A DNA stretch of 64,000 nucleotides from DASVWZ01 sp963708575 (lineage in GTDB: Bacteria; Acidobacteriota; Terriglobia; Terriglobales; Acidobacteriaceae): the NCBI GenBank assembly GCA_963708575.1, contig CAVPTB010000007.1, forward strand, positions 1,798,001 through 1,862,000. The letters run 5' to 3'. Positions 44,123 to 53,418 of the stretch are shown here, piece by piece. The position numbers and the translations under genes are program-made. The notes beneath the pieces were generated by a model. The model worked only from the letters and a program-made list of their open reading frames with translations. It ran no database searches and was not told the DNA's origin. Each line of letters opens with the position of its first letter. The stretch's first letter is position 1.

Positions 44123-45130
44123 ATGAAACACACCGGGGAAATCGTCGTACGTATCGAGGCGGAAGCTCTACGGGAACTGGCCGACCGTTTGGCGGGATCG
44201 ATGTCGCAGCCCTTCCAGCAAGCGGTCGAATTGATTCACTGCTGCGCGGGTCGTGTAGTGGTAACCGGCATGGGCAAGAGCGGAATCATCGCTCGCAAGA
44301 TTGCCGCAACATTGAATTCGACCGGCACTCCTGCCCTATTCATGCATCCCGTCGAGGCAGTCCATGGCGATCTCGGGATGGTGGTGAAAGGTGACGCCGT
44401 CATTGCCTTATCCGCCAGCGGTGAAACCGAAGAAATTCTTCGGCTGCTGGCGACGATCAAGCGATTGCAGGTCCCGCTGATTTCTTTTACTTGCGACGGG
44501 TTATACGTCGACGCTGCGCCACCGGCGGCCTCCCCCAAGAAACTCTCCACTCTGGCGTCCGCCGCTGACGTTGCTTTGGATTGCTCGGTCGCGCAGGAGG
44601 CCTGCAACCTGGGCCTTGCTCCTACCGCTTCCACTACCGCCATGCTCGCTCTCGGCGATGCCCTTGCCGTTGCCCTCTCAGAAAAGCGAGGTTTCAAGGA
44701 AGAAGACTTCGCCAACCTGCATCCTGGAGGCAAGCTGGGGAAACGCCTCGCCCGGGTTGAAACACTGATGCACATTGGAGAGACGGTTCCCCGCGTGTCG
44801 CCGCGAACCAAAATGCCTGACGTGATTTACGAAATGTCGCGGAAGAAGCTGGGCGTCACAGCCGTCGTCGAAAATGAAAAACTACTCGGCGTGATAAGTG
44901 ACGGCGATTTGCGTCGACTGTTAGAAAGTCGCGGAAAAGATGTCCTCGACCTCACTGCGGCGGAAGCCATGACAAAGAACCCCAAGACGATCGCCGCCGG
45001 CGAGTTTGCCGCTACCGCATTGGCGGTCATGGAAGAAAAGAAGATCACATCCCTCGCCGTGGTCGATGCCGCCGGCAAGTTGCAAGGCATTCTCCACTTG
45101 CACGATCTCTGGGGTACCGAAATGATGTAG
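44123..45130 (+). CDS. kdsD: Arabinose-5-phosphate isomerase
   Basis: A 335-residue KpsF/GutQ-type enzyme. The SIS domain (about 25-165) has VVVTGMGKSGIIARKIAATL, ALFMHPVEAVHGDLGMV and ALSASGETEEI, and LALGDALAVAL closes it; two CBS domains follow (about 205-335). It isomerises ribulose-5-phosphate to arabinose-5-phosphate for KDO synthesis. ATG 44123 is taken; a GTG at 44102 is in frame but unneeded. Confidence 0.93.
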   Translation: MKHTGEIVVRIEAEALRELADRLAGSMSQPFQQAVELIHCCAGRVVVTGMGKSGIIARKIAATLNSTGTPALFMHPVEAVHGDLGMVVKGDAVIALSASGETEEILRLLATIKRLQVPLISFTCDGLYVDAAPPAASPKKLSTLASAADVALDCSVAQEACNLGLAPTASTTAMLALGDALAVALSEKRGFKEEDFANLHPGGKLGKRLARVETLMHIGETVPRVSPRTKMPDVIYEMSRKKLGVTAVVENEKLLGVISDGDLRRLLESRGKDVLDLTAAEAMTKNPKTIAAGEFAATALAVMEEKKITSLAVVDAAGKLQGILHLHDLWGTEMM

Positions 45131-45176
45131 CGCTGGCGTTTAGTTCTCTTCCGCCCTGCCAGGGCTACACTATCGT

Positions 45177-45386
45177 ATGTACCACTACGATCCTAAAACA
45201 GCCCTAGAAGAACTGAGCGAAGACGCAACCCTGCCTAATCCGGTACATGTGCGGGACATGATGCTGCGTAAAAAACTTTCCGCCGATAAATCGCTGGAGC
45301 TGAACCGAATCTTTATCGAGTACCAGAAGTTTTTTGCCGAAGCCCAGAAGCTGGGAAAAGAAATCCTGAAGCAGTTGGCGGATTAG
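45177..45386 (+). CDS. Small protein of unknown function (69 aa)
   Basis: A 69-residue frame, MYHYDPKTALEELSEDATLP, predicted largely helical with a KKLSADKSLELNRIFIEYQK centre. It is 46 bases after kdsD in the same direction. The codon use is like its neighbours. Nothing identifies the function; small helical proteins in this spot could be partners of kdsD or just conserved hypotheticals. Confidence 0.5.
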   Translation: MYHYDPKTALEELSEDATLPNPVHVRDMMLRKKLSADKSLELNRIFIEYQKFFAEAQKLGKEILKQLAD

Positions 45387-45392
45387 CCTACT

Positions 45393-45860
45393 TCAGATCG
45401 GAACTCGTTCCAGGGGCACGATGAACTGAATGCCAGGTATCTGCCTGTTCTGCAAGCGATTGTCATTGGTAATGAAAAGGTCTACTCCTACAGTCGCGGC
45501 GCAAGAAAGCTGCATCGCGTCGGGCGGAGCCAGTGAATAGCTGCTTTTTATGGACGCGTAGTGCCTCGCCGCTTTGATATCGAATGGAACAAGGGTCGCC
45601 GCCGAAGAAATGGCCCGCTCGTAGCTTCGACAACGCCGCTCGTCTCCCGCCTGCATCGGCTTGATTAAAACCTCACCCAAAGTAATGGTAGAGGTTAGTA
45701 ATATGTCGCCGCGCCTCAACATATGCCCGGCCGTTTTCTCAAGTGGCGCTTCAACGGAGCTTCGCCCCGCGGCCGACGGCGGCTGTCCCCACGTGAGCGC
45801 CGTGGTTCCGCTCACGCAATCATTTACAATAGCCAATTGCCTGCTACTCAGGATTCCCAA
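45393..45860 (-). CDS. PIN-domain protein with aberrant N-terminus
   Basis: A frame of up to 155 residues with DILLTSTITLGEVLIKPM (catalytic Glu), CRSYERAI, AARHYASIKSSYSLAPPDAM (catalytic Asp) and CAATVGVDLFITNDNRLQ (last acidic pair), the features of VapC-like PIN ribonucleases. The usual first strand with Asp at residue 5-7 is not clear: the region before has LAIVNDCVSGTTALTWG, and no good start codon supports it; an ATG at 45722 would give a truncated 108-residue protein. No VapB antitoxin is adjacent. It may be a remnant of a toxin-antitoxin pair. Confidence 0.5.
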   Translation of the reverse strand: MGILSSRQLAIVNDCVSGTTALTWGQPPSAAGRSSVEAPLEKTAGHMLRRGDILLTSTITLGEVLIKPMQAGDERRCRSYERAISSAATLVPFDIKAARHYASIKSSYSLAPPDAMQLSCAATVGVDLFITNDNRLQNRQIPGIQFIVPLERVPI

Positions 45861-45862
45861 CT

Positions 45863-47629
45863 ATGCATCGCTGGTCAGAACTGTTTATCCCTACGCTGCG
45901 CGAAGCTCCGGCCGACGCCGAAGTCGCCAGCCATAAATTCTTAGTCCGGTCCGGCTATATCCGGCAACTCGCCGCCGGGCTTTATTCCTATCTATTTCTC
46001 GGGAACCGCTCTTTCAACAAGATCGTCGCTATCGTCCGCCACGAGATGGACCAGATTGGCCAGGAGTTCTACCTGCCCGCGCTGCATCCCCGCGAGATAT
46101 GGGAGGCCAGCGGCCGATGGTCGGTAATGGGCGAGAATTTATTTCGCCTGAAAGACCGTAAAGGTGCCGACCTCTGTCTCGGAATGACCGAAGAAGAGGT
46201 CATGACGGAGATTGCCCGTAAAGAATTGCGCAGCTACAAGCAGCTTCCGCAAATCTGGTATCAGATCCAGTCGAAGTTTCGCGATGAACCCCGTCCTAAG
46301 GCAGGCTTGCTCCGGGTGCGCCAGTTCATGATGAAGGACTCCTACTCCTTCGACATTGACGCTGCTGGGCTCGATCTCTCTTACAAGAAACACTACGACG
46401 CGTATTGCCGCATTTTCGACCGTTGCGGCTTGAAGTACGTCGTCGTCGAAGCCCACTCCGGAGCCATGGGCGGATCGCAGTCGCACGAGTTCATGGTCCG
46501 TACGTCCGCTGGAGAGGACTTGATCGTGAGTTGCGACGCATGTAAATACGCCGCGAACATGGAGAAGGCAACGTCCAAGCTTGAGGCCGTGACAGACCTC
46601 GCTCCCGAAGGCGACGGCAACCCGCTCGAAGTCCACACTCCCGGACAAAAAACGATCGAGGACGTCGCGAAATTTTTGGGCGTTTCGCCTAAGAACAAGA
46701 TCAAGACTCTCGCCTTGATGATTGAGGAGACCGACAAAAAGACTGGCAAAACCAAAAAACGTGGGGTCGTCGTCCTGGTGCGAGGCGATCACCAACTCAA
46801 CGAAGCCAAACTCTCAGGCGCAATTGGTGGTAAAGAAGCTCGTCCCATGCAGGAAGACGAGATCAAGGAGCTGTTCCACTCACCCGCCGGTTTTCTCGGC
46901 CCCATCGGCGTTACGTGGGCAAAAGATCTGGCCGACATAGAGCACCCCTTGCTTCTGGTCGACCAGGCGCTCGAAGGCCGCAAAAACCTCATCTCGGGTG
47001 CTAACAAAGAGGACTACCACCTCAAGAACGTCACGCCCGGTGGAAACTTCCATCCCACCGCCTACGTCGATCTGCGCAGCGTATCCGCTGGGGAAGCCTG
47101 TCCCAACTGCGGCTCTGCGCTTCGGATCGACCCTGCCGTCGAAATCGGACATATCTTCAAGCTGGGCTACAAGTATTCGGAATCCATGGGCGCTCGTGTC
47201 CTTGACCGCAACGGTAAAGAAGTCACGCTCATCATGGGCAGCTACGGCATCGGGATCGAGCGCATTCTGACCGCCTCGATCGAGCAAAATAACGACGAGA
47301 ACGGCTTCTGGCTGCCTCCCCAGATTGCACCATTCCAGATCGTCGTGACCCCCACCAATACCTCTGACGAAAAGCTGGCCAACGCGGCGATCGACATTGC
47401 TACTCGTCTGGAAACAGCAGGTTACGACGTGTTACTGGACGACCGGGACGAACGGCCAGGGGTTAAGTTCAAAGACGCCGACCTGGTGGGCATTCCCTAC
47501 CGGGTTACGGTGGGCAAGAAGGTTACCGAAGGTACTGTCGAAGTCGTTCATCGCTCGACTCGTCAAATGCAGGATGCTAGCATCGCGGCTATAACGGACT
47601 ACTTCAAGTCTTTATTGCCCGCGCGCTGA
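45863..47629 (+). CDS. proS: Prolyl-tRNA synthetase (bacterial type)
   Basis: A 588-residue class II synthetase. Motif 1 is near FLVRSGYIRQLAAGLYSYL, motif 2 near QSKFRDEPRPKAGLLRVRQF, and the proofreading YbaK-like insert with EDVAKFLGVSPKNKIKT and VLVRGDHQLNEAKL sits between motif 2 and motif 3 (IMGSYGIGIERIL). The C-terminal anticodon domain has LLDDRDERPGVKFKDADLVG. The start follows the divergent PIN gene at once. Confidence 0.97.
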   Translation: MHRWSELFIPTLREAPADAEVASHKFLVRSGYIRQLAAGLYSYLFLGNRSFNKIVAIVRHEMDQIGQEFYLPALHPREIWEASGRWSVMGENLFRLKDRKGADLCLGMTEEEVMTEIARKELRSYKQLPQIWYQIQSKFRDEPRPKAGLLRVRQFMMKDSYSFDIDAAGLDLSYKKHYDAYCRIFDRCGLKYVVVEAHSGAMGGSQSHEFMVRTSAGEDLIVSCDACKYAANMEKATSKLEAVTDLAPEGDGNPLEVHTPGQKTIEDVAKFLGVSPKNKIKTLALMIEETDKKTGKTKKRGVVVLVRGDHQLNEAKLSGAIGGKEARPMQEDEIKELFHSPAGFLGPIGVTWAKDLADIEHPLLLVDQALEGRKNLISGANKEDYHLKNVTPGGNFHPTAYVDLRSVSAGEACPNCGSALRIDPAVEIGHIFKLGYKYSESMGARVLDRNGKEVTLIMGSYGIGIERILTASIEQNNDENGFWLPPQIAPFQIVVTPTNTSDEKLANAAIDIATRLETAGYDVLLDDRDERPGVKFKDADLVGIPYRVTVGKKVTEGTVEVVHRSTRQMQDASIAAITDYFKSLLPAR

Positions 47630-47664
47630 TCTCCAGCGTGCGTTGGAAAGTGGGAGCGCAAGCG

Positions 47665-48012
47665 ATGAAAATGGTGATCGGCATCTTCGTAATTGGACTC
47701 GGGATCTTTCTTGGGGCGGAATTCGTCCCGGTTTACTACGAGAACTACGAGTTCTCGGACGTCATCAAGACCGAGGCCACCTTGCAGACCTACACCTCCA
47801 AGCCGGAATCCGACATTCAGGACTTGATTTACAAGAAGGCTGTCGAAATCGGCATTCCTCTACAGAAAGAACACATTAAAGTTCGCCGGACTGGCACCCA
47901 AGGGACCGGTTCGCTGACCATCGAAGCGCCCTATATCGTCCACCTCGACTTACCCGGATACCCGGTGGACCTGCACTTTGACCCCTCTACATTAAATACG
48001 AGCCCCTTCTGA
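47665..48012 (+). CDS. Small membrane-anchored protein of unknown function
   Basis: A 115-residue protein with an N-terminal hydrophobic segment (MVIGIFVIGLGIFLGAEFVP) that is a signal anchor or signal peptide. The rest has a YENYEFSDVIKTEATLQTYTSK pattern and a YIVHLDLPGYPVDLHFDP end, recalling a small DUF4845-like acidobacterial family. ATG 47665 is used; GTG 47638 is in frame but lies before the hydrophobic start. A hairpin CGGACCTC/GAGGTCCG (48076-48094) lies downstream without a U-tract. Confidence 0.65.
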   Translation: MKMVIGIFVIGLGIFLGAEFVPVYYENYEFSDVIKTEATLQTYTSKPESDIQDLIYKKAVEIGIPLQKEHIKVRRTGTQGTGSLTIEAPYIVHLDLPGYPVDLHFDPSTLNTSPF

Positions 48013-48199
48013 TACGCCCGCTTGCTTGAACCTGATTTAGAATGTGGATAGAGCTTGGTTCAGCTTGGCATATTCCGGACCTCACTGAGGTCCGTGGCTG
48101 GGAGGGTTCTGCTCTGGATAACGCGTTCCCGTGCCGCATCATCTCATTATGTAATGGGAAGGTACTGTCCTGGCGCTTCTGAACTCTGCCCTCTAAATT

Positions 48200-50800
48200 G
48201 TGGCCATTAAAATCAAGATCCCGCACAGAAAGAAGAAAGCAGCCCCCGGTAAGGGCTTGCTTTCGCGCGATCCGGTCATCCGGCTCGCTCTGATTGTTTT
48301 CGTCCTGCTGGCCGTCGGGGTAACGGCTTTCTTCTCGTACTTCTATCTAAAGTACGATCGCATCATCGAACAGCGCTTTCGCGGACAAGTTTTCAGCAAT
48401 TCCGCCAAAATCTATGCCATTCCACCGACCGTACGCGTGGGCGAGAAAATCACCACTCATGAAGTCGCGGCTCTGCTTCGCCATGCTGGCTACTCGGAGG
48501 ACGGTAGTTCTCCGCTGGGAAGCTATCACCTGCAAGGCGCTTCCATTGAGGTAAAGCCGGGCCCACAGTCCTATCACAGCCCCGAGGCTGCTACCATCCG
48601 TGTTCAGGATGGCCAGGTGGCAAGCATCTCGGGACGCTCCGGCGACTTAGGAGCCTACGAACTTGAACCGCAGATGATCACTTCGCTCTTTGACGAGCAG
48701 CGGTCCAAACGCCAGGTTCTGAAATACGATCAGATTCCCCCGATCCTGGTGAACGCCGTTCTCGCCATCGAGGATCGCCGATTCTTCCAGCACAGTGGAG
48801 TCAACTTCGTTCGCATGGGCGAGGCCGCCTGGATTGATTTCTGGCACGAGCGTCATGAGCAGGGTGGTTCCACTCTGACCATGCAACTTTCGCGCGGCTT
48901 CTTCCTTACCCCGGAGAAAACAGTCAAGCGCAAGCTCATCGAAATGCTGATTGCCGAGGAACTGGAGCAGAAGTTCACCAAGCAGCAAATCTTCGAGTTC
49001 TATGGCAACTGGGTAGACCTCGGCCAGCGTGGTTCGTTTTCGATCAGCGGCTTCGGAGAGGCTTCGCGCGATTACTTCAACAAAGATCTAAAAGACATCA
49101 CTCTCCCTGAGGCGGCCCTGCTGGCCGGAATCATTCAGCGCCCGAGCTATCTTTCGCCTTACCGGCATCCCGAGCGAGCCCTGGAACGCCGTAACCTGGT
49201 GCTCGATAGCATGGTTGAAACCCATGCCATTACCAAGGCTGATGCGGAAAAAGCCAAGGCTACTCCGCTAAAGCTTGCACCGCCCAACGTCGAAGCCAGC
49301 GACGCACCCTACTTCGTCGATCTGGTTCGCGACAACCTGATCGGCAAAATGAACGAACGGGACTTGAACGATCAGTCCTATCGCATTTACACAACGCTGG
49401 ACCCGGAACTACAGCGCGCTGCAGCCCAAGCCGTGGAGTCCGGAATCAAGCTGGTGGACGACCAGGTCACCAAGCGTCGTACGCATCGCGTAAAGATTGC
49501 CAAGAATAAATACGAAACTCACGTCGATCCGGGGCCGCAAGCCCAGGTAGCGCTGGTCGCTATGGATCCCCACACCGGTCAGATACTCGCCTTAGTGGGA
49601 GGGCGCAACTACGCATTCAGCCAACTCAATCACGCTGTCGCCAAGCGCCCCACGGGATCGATCTTCAAACCCTTCGTTTACGCAGCAGCGATGAATACGG
49701 CAGTCGACGGCGCGTCGCCAGTATTCACTCCCGCCTCCTTGGTGACCGACCAGCCGAGCACATTCACCTATGGCGATCAGATCTACGAGCCCCGCAATTA
49801 CAAAGAGGAGTATCACGGCGACGTCACCGCCCGTTACGCTCTCGCGCTTTCGTTAAACAACGCCACGGTAAAGCTCGCCGAAGAAGTGGGTTACGACAAA
49901 GTGGCCGACCTGGCAAAAGCCGCCGGAATCACCTCCGTCAAAGCCACTCCCGCGATGGCGCTGGGCGCCTATGACGCTACGCCCATCGATATGGCCGCGG
50001 CCTACACCGTTTTTGCCAACGACGGCAATCGCATTTCGCCGATTTTGATTAATTCCGTGCGCAACTCGGTGGGCGATGTGGTTTCCGATTTCAAACCCGA
50101 CCGCCGTCAGGTTCTCGACCCGCGAGTCGCTTTCATCATGACAAACATGATGGAAGGCGTCCTGAACTTTGGGACCGCCTTCGAGGTCCGCCAACGCGGA
50201 TTCACTGCCCCCGCCGCCGGCAAGACCGGTACTTCGCACGACGGCTGGTTCGCTGGGTACACCAGTAACCTGCTCTGCATTGTCTGGGTCGGGTTCGACG
50301 ACTACAGCGACATCCGCCTGAGCGGAGCCCAGACCGCGGCCCCCATCTGGGCAGAGTTCATGAAGAAGGCAGTCACCTTGCCGGAGTACTCCGACGCAAA
50401 GGCATTTAGTCAGCCGACCGGAGTCGTGGACGTCCAATTGGACAAGGCAACGAATCTGCTGGCTACTCCTTCATGTCCTGAGACTTACAGCGCCGCCTTC
50501 ATCGCTGGAACGGAGCCTAATCAGACTTGCGATCAGCCCACCGGGGTCAAAGGCTTCTTTTCCAAGATCTTTGGCATGGGAACCGACAAGGCTCTACCGC
50601 CACCCTCTCCGAACAACACCGTGCCCCATCCGCCGGGTGCGTCCGGATTCGAGACATCCGATTCCCAGGACACCGCCAACGCCGCCCAGGATCCCAAAAA
50701 GAAAAAAGGTTTTTTTGGCAAAATCGCGGGTATCTTTAAAGACGACAAGTCGTCTAATCCTCCGCCGAAACCGCCAGATGAGAGCACCCCGCCTCACTGA
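48200..50800 (+). CDS. Penicillin-binding protein 1A (bifunctional transglycosylase/transpeptidase)
   Basis: An 866-residue class A PBP. A basic start (KIPHRKKK) and one transmembrane helix (LIVFVLLAVGVTAFFSYFYL) precede the transglycosylase (VNAVLAIEDRRFFQHSGVNF, QGGSTLTMQLSRGFF) and the transpeptidase with S-I-F-K in RPTGSIFKPF, SLNN (SxN) and AAGKTGTS (KTG). It polymerises and cross-links peptidoglycan. A Pro-rich tail with KGFFSKIFG and KKKGFFGKIAG repeats ends it, an uncommon extension. The start is GTG 48200. Confidence 0.95.
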   Translation: MAIKIKIPHRKKKAAPGKGLLSRDPVIRLALIVFVLLAVGVTAFFSYFYLKYDRIIEQRFRGQVFSNSAKIYAIPPTVRVGEKITTHEVAALLRHAGYSEDGSSPLGSYHLQGASIEVKPGPQSYHSPEAATIRVQDGQVASISGRSGDLGAYELEPQMITSLFDEQRSKRQVLKYDQIPPILVNAVLAIEDRRFFQHSGVNFVRMGEAAWIDFWHERHEQGGSTLTMQLSRGFFLTPEKTVKRKLIEMLIAEELEQKFTKQQIFEFYGNWVDLGQRGSFSISGFGEASRDYFNKDLKDITLPEAALLAGIIQRPSYLSPYRHPERALERRNLVLDSMVETHAITKADAEKAKATPLKLAPPNVEASDAPYFVDLVRDNLIGKMNERDLNDQSYRIYTTLDPELQRAAAQAVESGIKLVDDQVTKRRTHRVKIAKNKYETHVDPGPQAQVALVAMDPHTGQILALVGGRNYAFSQLNHAVAKRPTGSIFKPFVYAAAMNTAVDGASPVFTPASLVTDQPSTFTYGDQIYEPRNYKEEYHGDVTARYALALSLNNATVKLAEEVGYDKVADLAKAAGITSVKATPAMALGAYDATPIDMAAAYTVFANDGNRISPILINSVRNSVGDVVSDFKPDRRQVLDPRVAFIMTNMMEGVLNFGTAFEVRQRGFTAPAAGKTGTSHDGWFAGYTSNLLCIVWVGFDDYSDIRLSGAQTAAPIWAEFMKKAVTLPEYSDAKAFSQPTGVVDVQLDKATNLLATPSCPETYSAAFIAGTEPNQTCDQPTGVKGFFSKIFGMGTDKALPPPSPNNTVPHPPGASGFETSDSQDTANAAQDPKKKKGFFGKIAGIFKDDKSSNPPPKPPDESTPPH

Positions 50801-50859
50801 CCGGCTAAGTGGATGCTGTAGCGATCAAGAGTCTCGCCTGTTCGTCAGGAGGTGGTCTC

Positions 50860-51684
50860 ATGTTTCGTAACTTCGCGCTGGTTGCTTTGAGTTTACTGTT
50901 CTGTCCCCTCGTTCTGGCCGCCACCATTCCCAGTCCCCAACATCAGGCTTCCGCTGAACAGGTGCGCGTGAGCCCCCCTGGTTTGCGACACGCCGATCCA
51001 CCGTCTCCCAATGCGAGCGCTCAGGAGTTGGAAGATCGGGCTGACCAGTTGCGCGGCGAGAAGGCTTACCTCGACGCGATTGACTACTATCGCGCAGCCA
51101 GTTTGAAGGATAAGCACAATGCCCGCTTGTTGAATAAGGTGGGAATTGCCGAACTCATGATCCAGCGCTACAAGAATGCGGAAAAAGATTTTGAGCACGC
51201 CATCAAACTGGACCGTAACTTCGCCGATGCCTACAACAATCTGGGAGTGATCTGTTACGAGCAGAAGAAGTATCCCAAGGCTATCAAGCAGTACGAAAAA
51301 GCCATTCACTTACGCGAGGATTCAGCCTCATTCTTTAGCAATCTGGGGGCCGCGTATTACATGAAAAAAGAGTGGGATCTTGCCACCCAGGCGTATGGCC
51401 ACGCGATGCAACTCGATCCTGAAATTTTCGGACGGATTTCGCATAACGGAGTTTCCGCCCAACTACCTTCTCCAGAAGAGAGGGCGCGGTTCGATTACCT
51501 GGTCGCCAAGCTGTATGCGAAGCAAGGCGATCCCGATCGTTCCCTGGCTTATCTGAGACGCTGTCTGGAGGAAGGCTATAAGGGAATTTCGGACGTCTAC
51601 AAAGATCCTGAGTTCGCGGGGCTGCGGAATGACGCCCGTTTTGGACAGCTCATGGCGTCCAAAGTTCCGGCAATTCCGGAATAA
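50860..51684 (+). CDS. Secreted TPR-repeat protein
   Basis: A 274-residue protein with a signal peptide (NFALVALSLLFCPLVLAATI). ATG 50860 is fixed by a strong AGGAGGT six bases before it. From residue about 65, three to four TPR motifs follow (AYLDAIDYYRAASLKDKHNA, RYKNAEKDFEHAIKLDRNFA, KYPKAIKQYEKAIHLREDSA). They form a helical scaffold for binding partners outside the cytoplasm, possibly in envelope assembly next to PBP1A. A terminator lies downstream. Confidence 0.8.
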   Translation: MFRNFALVALSLLFCPLVLAATIPSPQHQASAEQVRVSPPGLRHADPPSPNASAQELEDRADQLRGEKAYLDAIDYYRAASLKDKHNARLLNKVGIAELMIQRYKNAEKDFEHAIKLDRNFADAYNNLGVICYEQKKYPKAIKQYEKAIHLREDSASFFSNLGAAYYMKKEWDLATQAYGHAMQLDPEIFGRISHNGVSAQLPSPEERARFDYLVAKLYAKQGDPDRSLAYLRRCLEEGYKGISDVYKDPEFAGLRNDARFGQLMASKVPAIPE

Positions 51685-51814
51685 ATTATGACGACAGAAT
51701 GGTTTGCGAGGATCACAAAACTTTACACTGGAAAGCGAAACTTTCTCCGAGGATTTGGTTTCTAACCTTGCAATTGACCTCCTGAAAACACAGGGTGAGT
51801 AAGGAGAAAACGGT

Positions 51815-51868
51815 AACCCATCGGTTGTCGACCCGAGCACGCCCCAAGCAGGCAACCGGTGGGTTTTT
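51815..51868 (+). terminator. Intrinsic terminator downstream of the TPR gene
   Basis: AACCCATCGGTTG (51815-51827) and CAACCGGTGGGTT (51853-51865) pair with one mismatch, closing a 25-base loop, and TTTTT follows. The long loop and the distance of 130 bases from the stop allow a small RNA to be encoded between. It is probably usable from both strands. Confidence 0.7.
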
Positions 51869-51924
51869 ATTGCAGAAAAAATCCTCAAGCAGCAACTAAT
51901 ACCACTCTGAAAAACTCCCGGCGT

Positions 51925-52422
51925 CTATTCGGCCTTTAAGGTTACGTATTTTCGGCCCGCATACAGACGGACCCCGGAGTCATCACTCTTGAGTTGCATC
52001 GGTACCGGATGGCTCATCTTGTCGTCCGAATTCGATGCCACCGAAAAGACCTCTGTTCCCGCTATGTTCAGCACGCCAAACTTTCCATCCTTGGTGAAGC
52101 CAAAACCGTAGGCGCCAGGATCGAGCGTGGACGTGCCAACCGTCAGCTTGGTCTCGGTGATCAGAAAACCTTGATACTTGCTGGCGACGTCGGCTGAGTA
52201 TCCAGATGTGTCCACCATCCCGGCCAGCACAAGCTTCCCTCCCACAGTCTTGAAAGCCACCGAATTCCTCTGTTGCACGGAAGCGTTCTGGCCGGCAAAG
52301 AAATAGGAAACCGGAATCACCTTCTTCAACTCATCCTGTGTCAATATGTGCGGACCTGCGCTCTGCGCTAGCGCCAAAGTCGTAAGAACTGCAACTACCA
52401 CCCAACTGAGTTTCAATTTCAT
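51925..52422 (-). CDS. Secreted protein of unknown function
   Basis: A 165-residue protein, MKLKLSWVVVAVLTTLALAQ as signal peptide. The mature part has IPVSYFFAGQNASVQQRNSV, a run of beta strands (GGKLVLAGMVDTSGYS, TLDPGAYGFGFTKDGKFGVL) and a closing YAGRKYVTLKAE. It is like small exported acidobacterial proteins of about this length. GAGGAG six bases before ATG 52422 supports the start over longer frames. It follows kdsC on the same strand, 59 bases apart. Confidence 0.65.
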   Translation of the reverse strand: MKLKLSWVVVAVLTTLALAQSAGPHILTQDELKKVIPVSYFFAGQNASVQQRNSVAFKTVGGKLVLAGMVDTSGYSADVASKYQGFLITETKLTVGTSTLDPGAYGFGFTKDGKFGVLNIAGTEVFSVASNSDDKMSHPVPMQLKSDDSGVRLYAGRKYVTLKAE

Positions 52423-52481
52423 GGAAGTCTCCTCTGCGGAAATATGAATCTGCTTTTTTTGAGATTGAGGCGGTTGCCTCG

Positions 52482-53117
52482 CTAGTTCTTGCTGGGACTT
52501 CTCTCGCAAATATACTCGTCGACGACCCGCTTCCATTTGCCTTGGGCCTTGAGAACGAACTCAATGGCATCCCGCAGCGCGCCGTCTCCCCCACTGTGCC
52601 GCGTCACGTAATGCGCGTCTTTTTTGACTTCATCGCGCGCATTCGCCACAGCGATCGCCAGGCCACAATTCCTCATGACCGGAAGATCGATGACATCGTC
52701 GCCGACGTACGCCGCTTCATCTGACTTCAATCCTTCCTGCTGCAAAATCTGTTCAAAGACGCTGCGCTTATCCTGAATTCCCTGATGCACATGTTCGAGC
52801 TTCAAGTCACGCGCCCTCAAAGCGACTGTCTCGGAGATCCGCTTGGTGATCAACCCAGTCTTGATGCCAGCCAACCGCGCCAGAGAAATGGCCGCTCCGT
52901 CATGAGCGTGAAAGCCCTTGGCCTCGATCATGGATTGGCTGTGCAGACCAAATCCGCCCTCGCCTCCGTGTTTGGCAGACTGATCTTCAACGGTGGACGC
53001 CACACCGGCAGGGCTAGGAAAAATAAAGAGTTTGCCGTCCGTCAGAACACCATCTACGTCGAAAAGGAAAAGTTTGATCTTCTTGGCGCGAACCTTCGCG
53101 GACAGTGACTTTGCCAT
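52482..53117 (-). CDS. kdsC: KDO-8-phosphate phosphatase
   Basis: A 211-residue HAD phosphatase. FLFDVDGVLTDG carries the nucleophile Asp and the acid Asp, GLITKRIS the second motif (Thr in place of Ser), and AAYVGDDVIDLPVMR the metal-binding end. It removes phosphate from KDO-8-P to give KDO. It is slightly longer than the E. coli enzyme (188 residues), with an insert near residue 40. ATG 53117 is used. Its position 10 kb from kdsA and kdsD completes the KDO path. Confidence 0.9.
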   Translation of the reverse strand: MAKSLSAKVRAKKIKLFLFDVDGVLTDGKLFIFPSPAGVASTVEDQSAKHGGEGGFGLHSQSMIEAKGFHAHDGAAISLARLAGIKTGLITKRISETVALRARDLKLEHVHQGIQDKRSVFEQILQQEGLKSDEAAYVGDDVIDLPVMRNCGLAIAVANARDEVKKDAHYVTRHSGGDGALRDAIEFVLKAQGKWKRVVDEYICERSPSKN

Positions 53118-53304
53118 CGCCGAAATTCTAGCATCTATGCTGCATGCGCAGGGACGGTCGACGCCTAGCGTGCGTACAGCCACCCCGGTTGCCAGGGGTC
53201 TGATGGCGGAATGCAGCGTTTACGGTCGAGCCAGCCACAAGACCTGAACCCGCTTACCTAGCTTCTCAAAGTCGCGTACGACGGTAAAGGATTGAGTCAT
53301 AATT

Positions 53305-53409
53305 CTTACTTTTATTGCCAAGTAAGATCAACGGTAAGAGGACTGTTGCTTTGACGAGGCGCCGCTGTCTTGGCGAATCTTTTGCGAAAGTCCGCTTTTC
53401 CAATATAAA
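53305..53409 (+). promoter_or_regulatory. Promoter region of the Lhr-like helicase gene
   Basis: A perfect inverted repeat CTTACTT/AAGTAAG (53305-53311, 53320-53326) lies upstream of TTGCGA (53382-53387) and TATAAA (53404-53409) with a 16-base spacer. The -10 ends ten bases before the ATG at 53419, so the mRNA would be nearly leaderless. Confidence 0.45.
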
Positions 53410-53418
53410 ATACCCACA

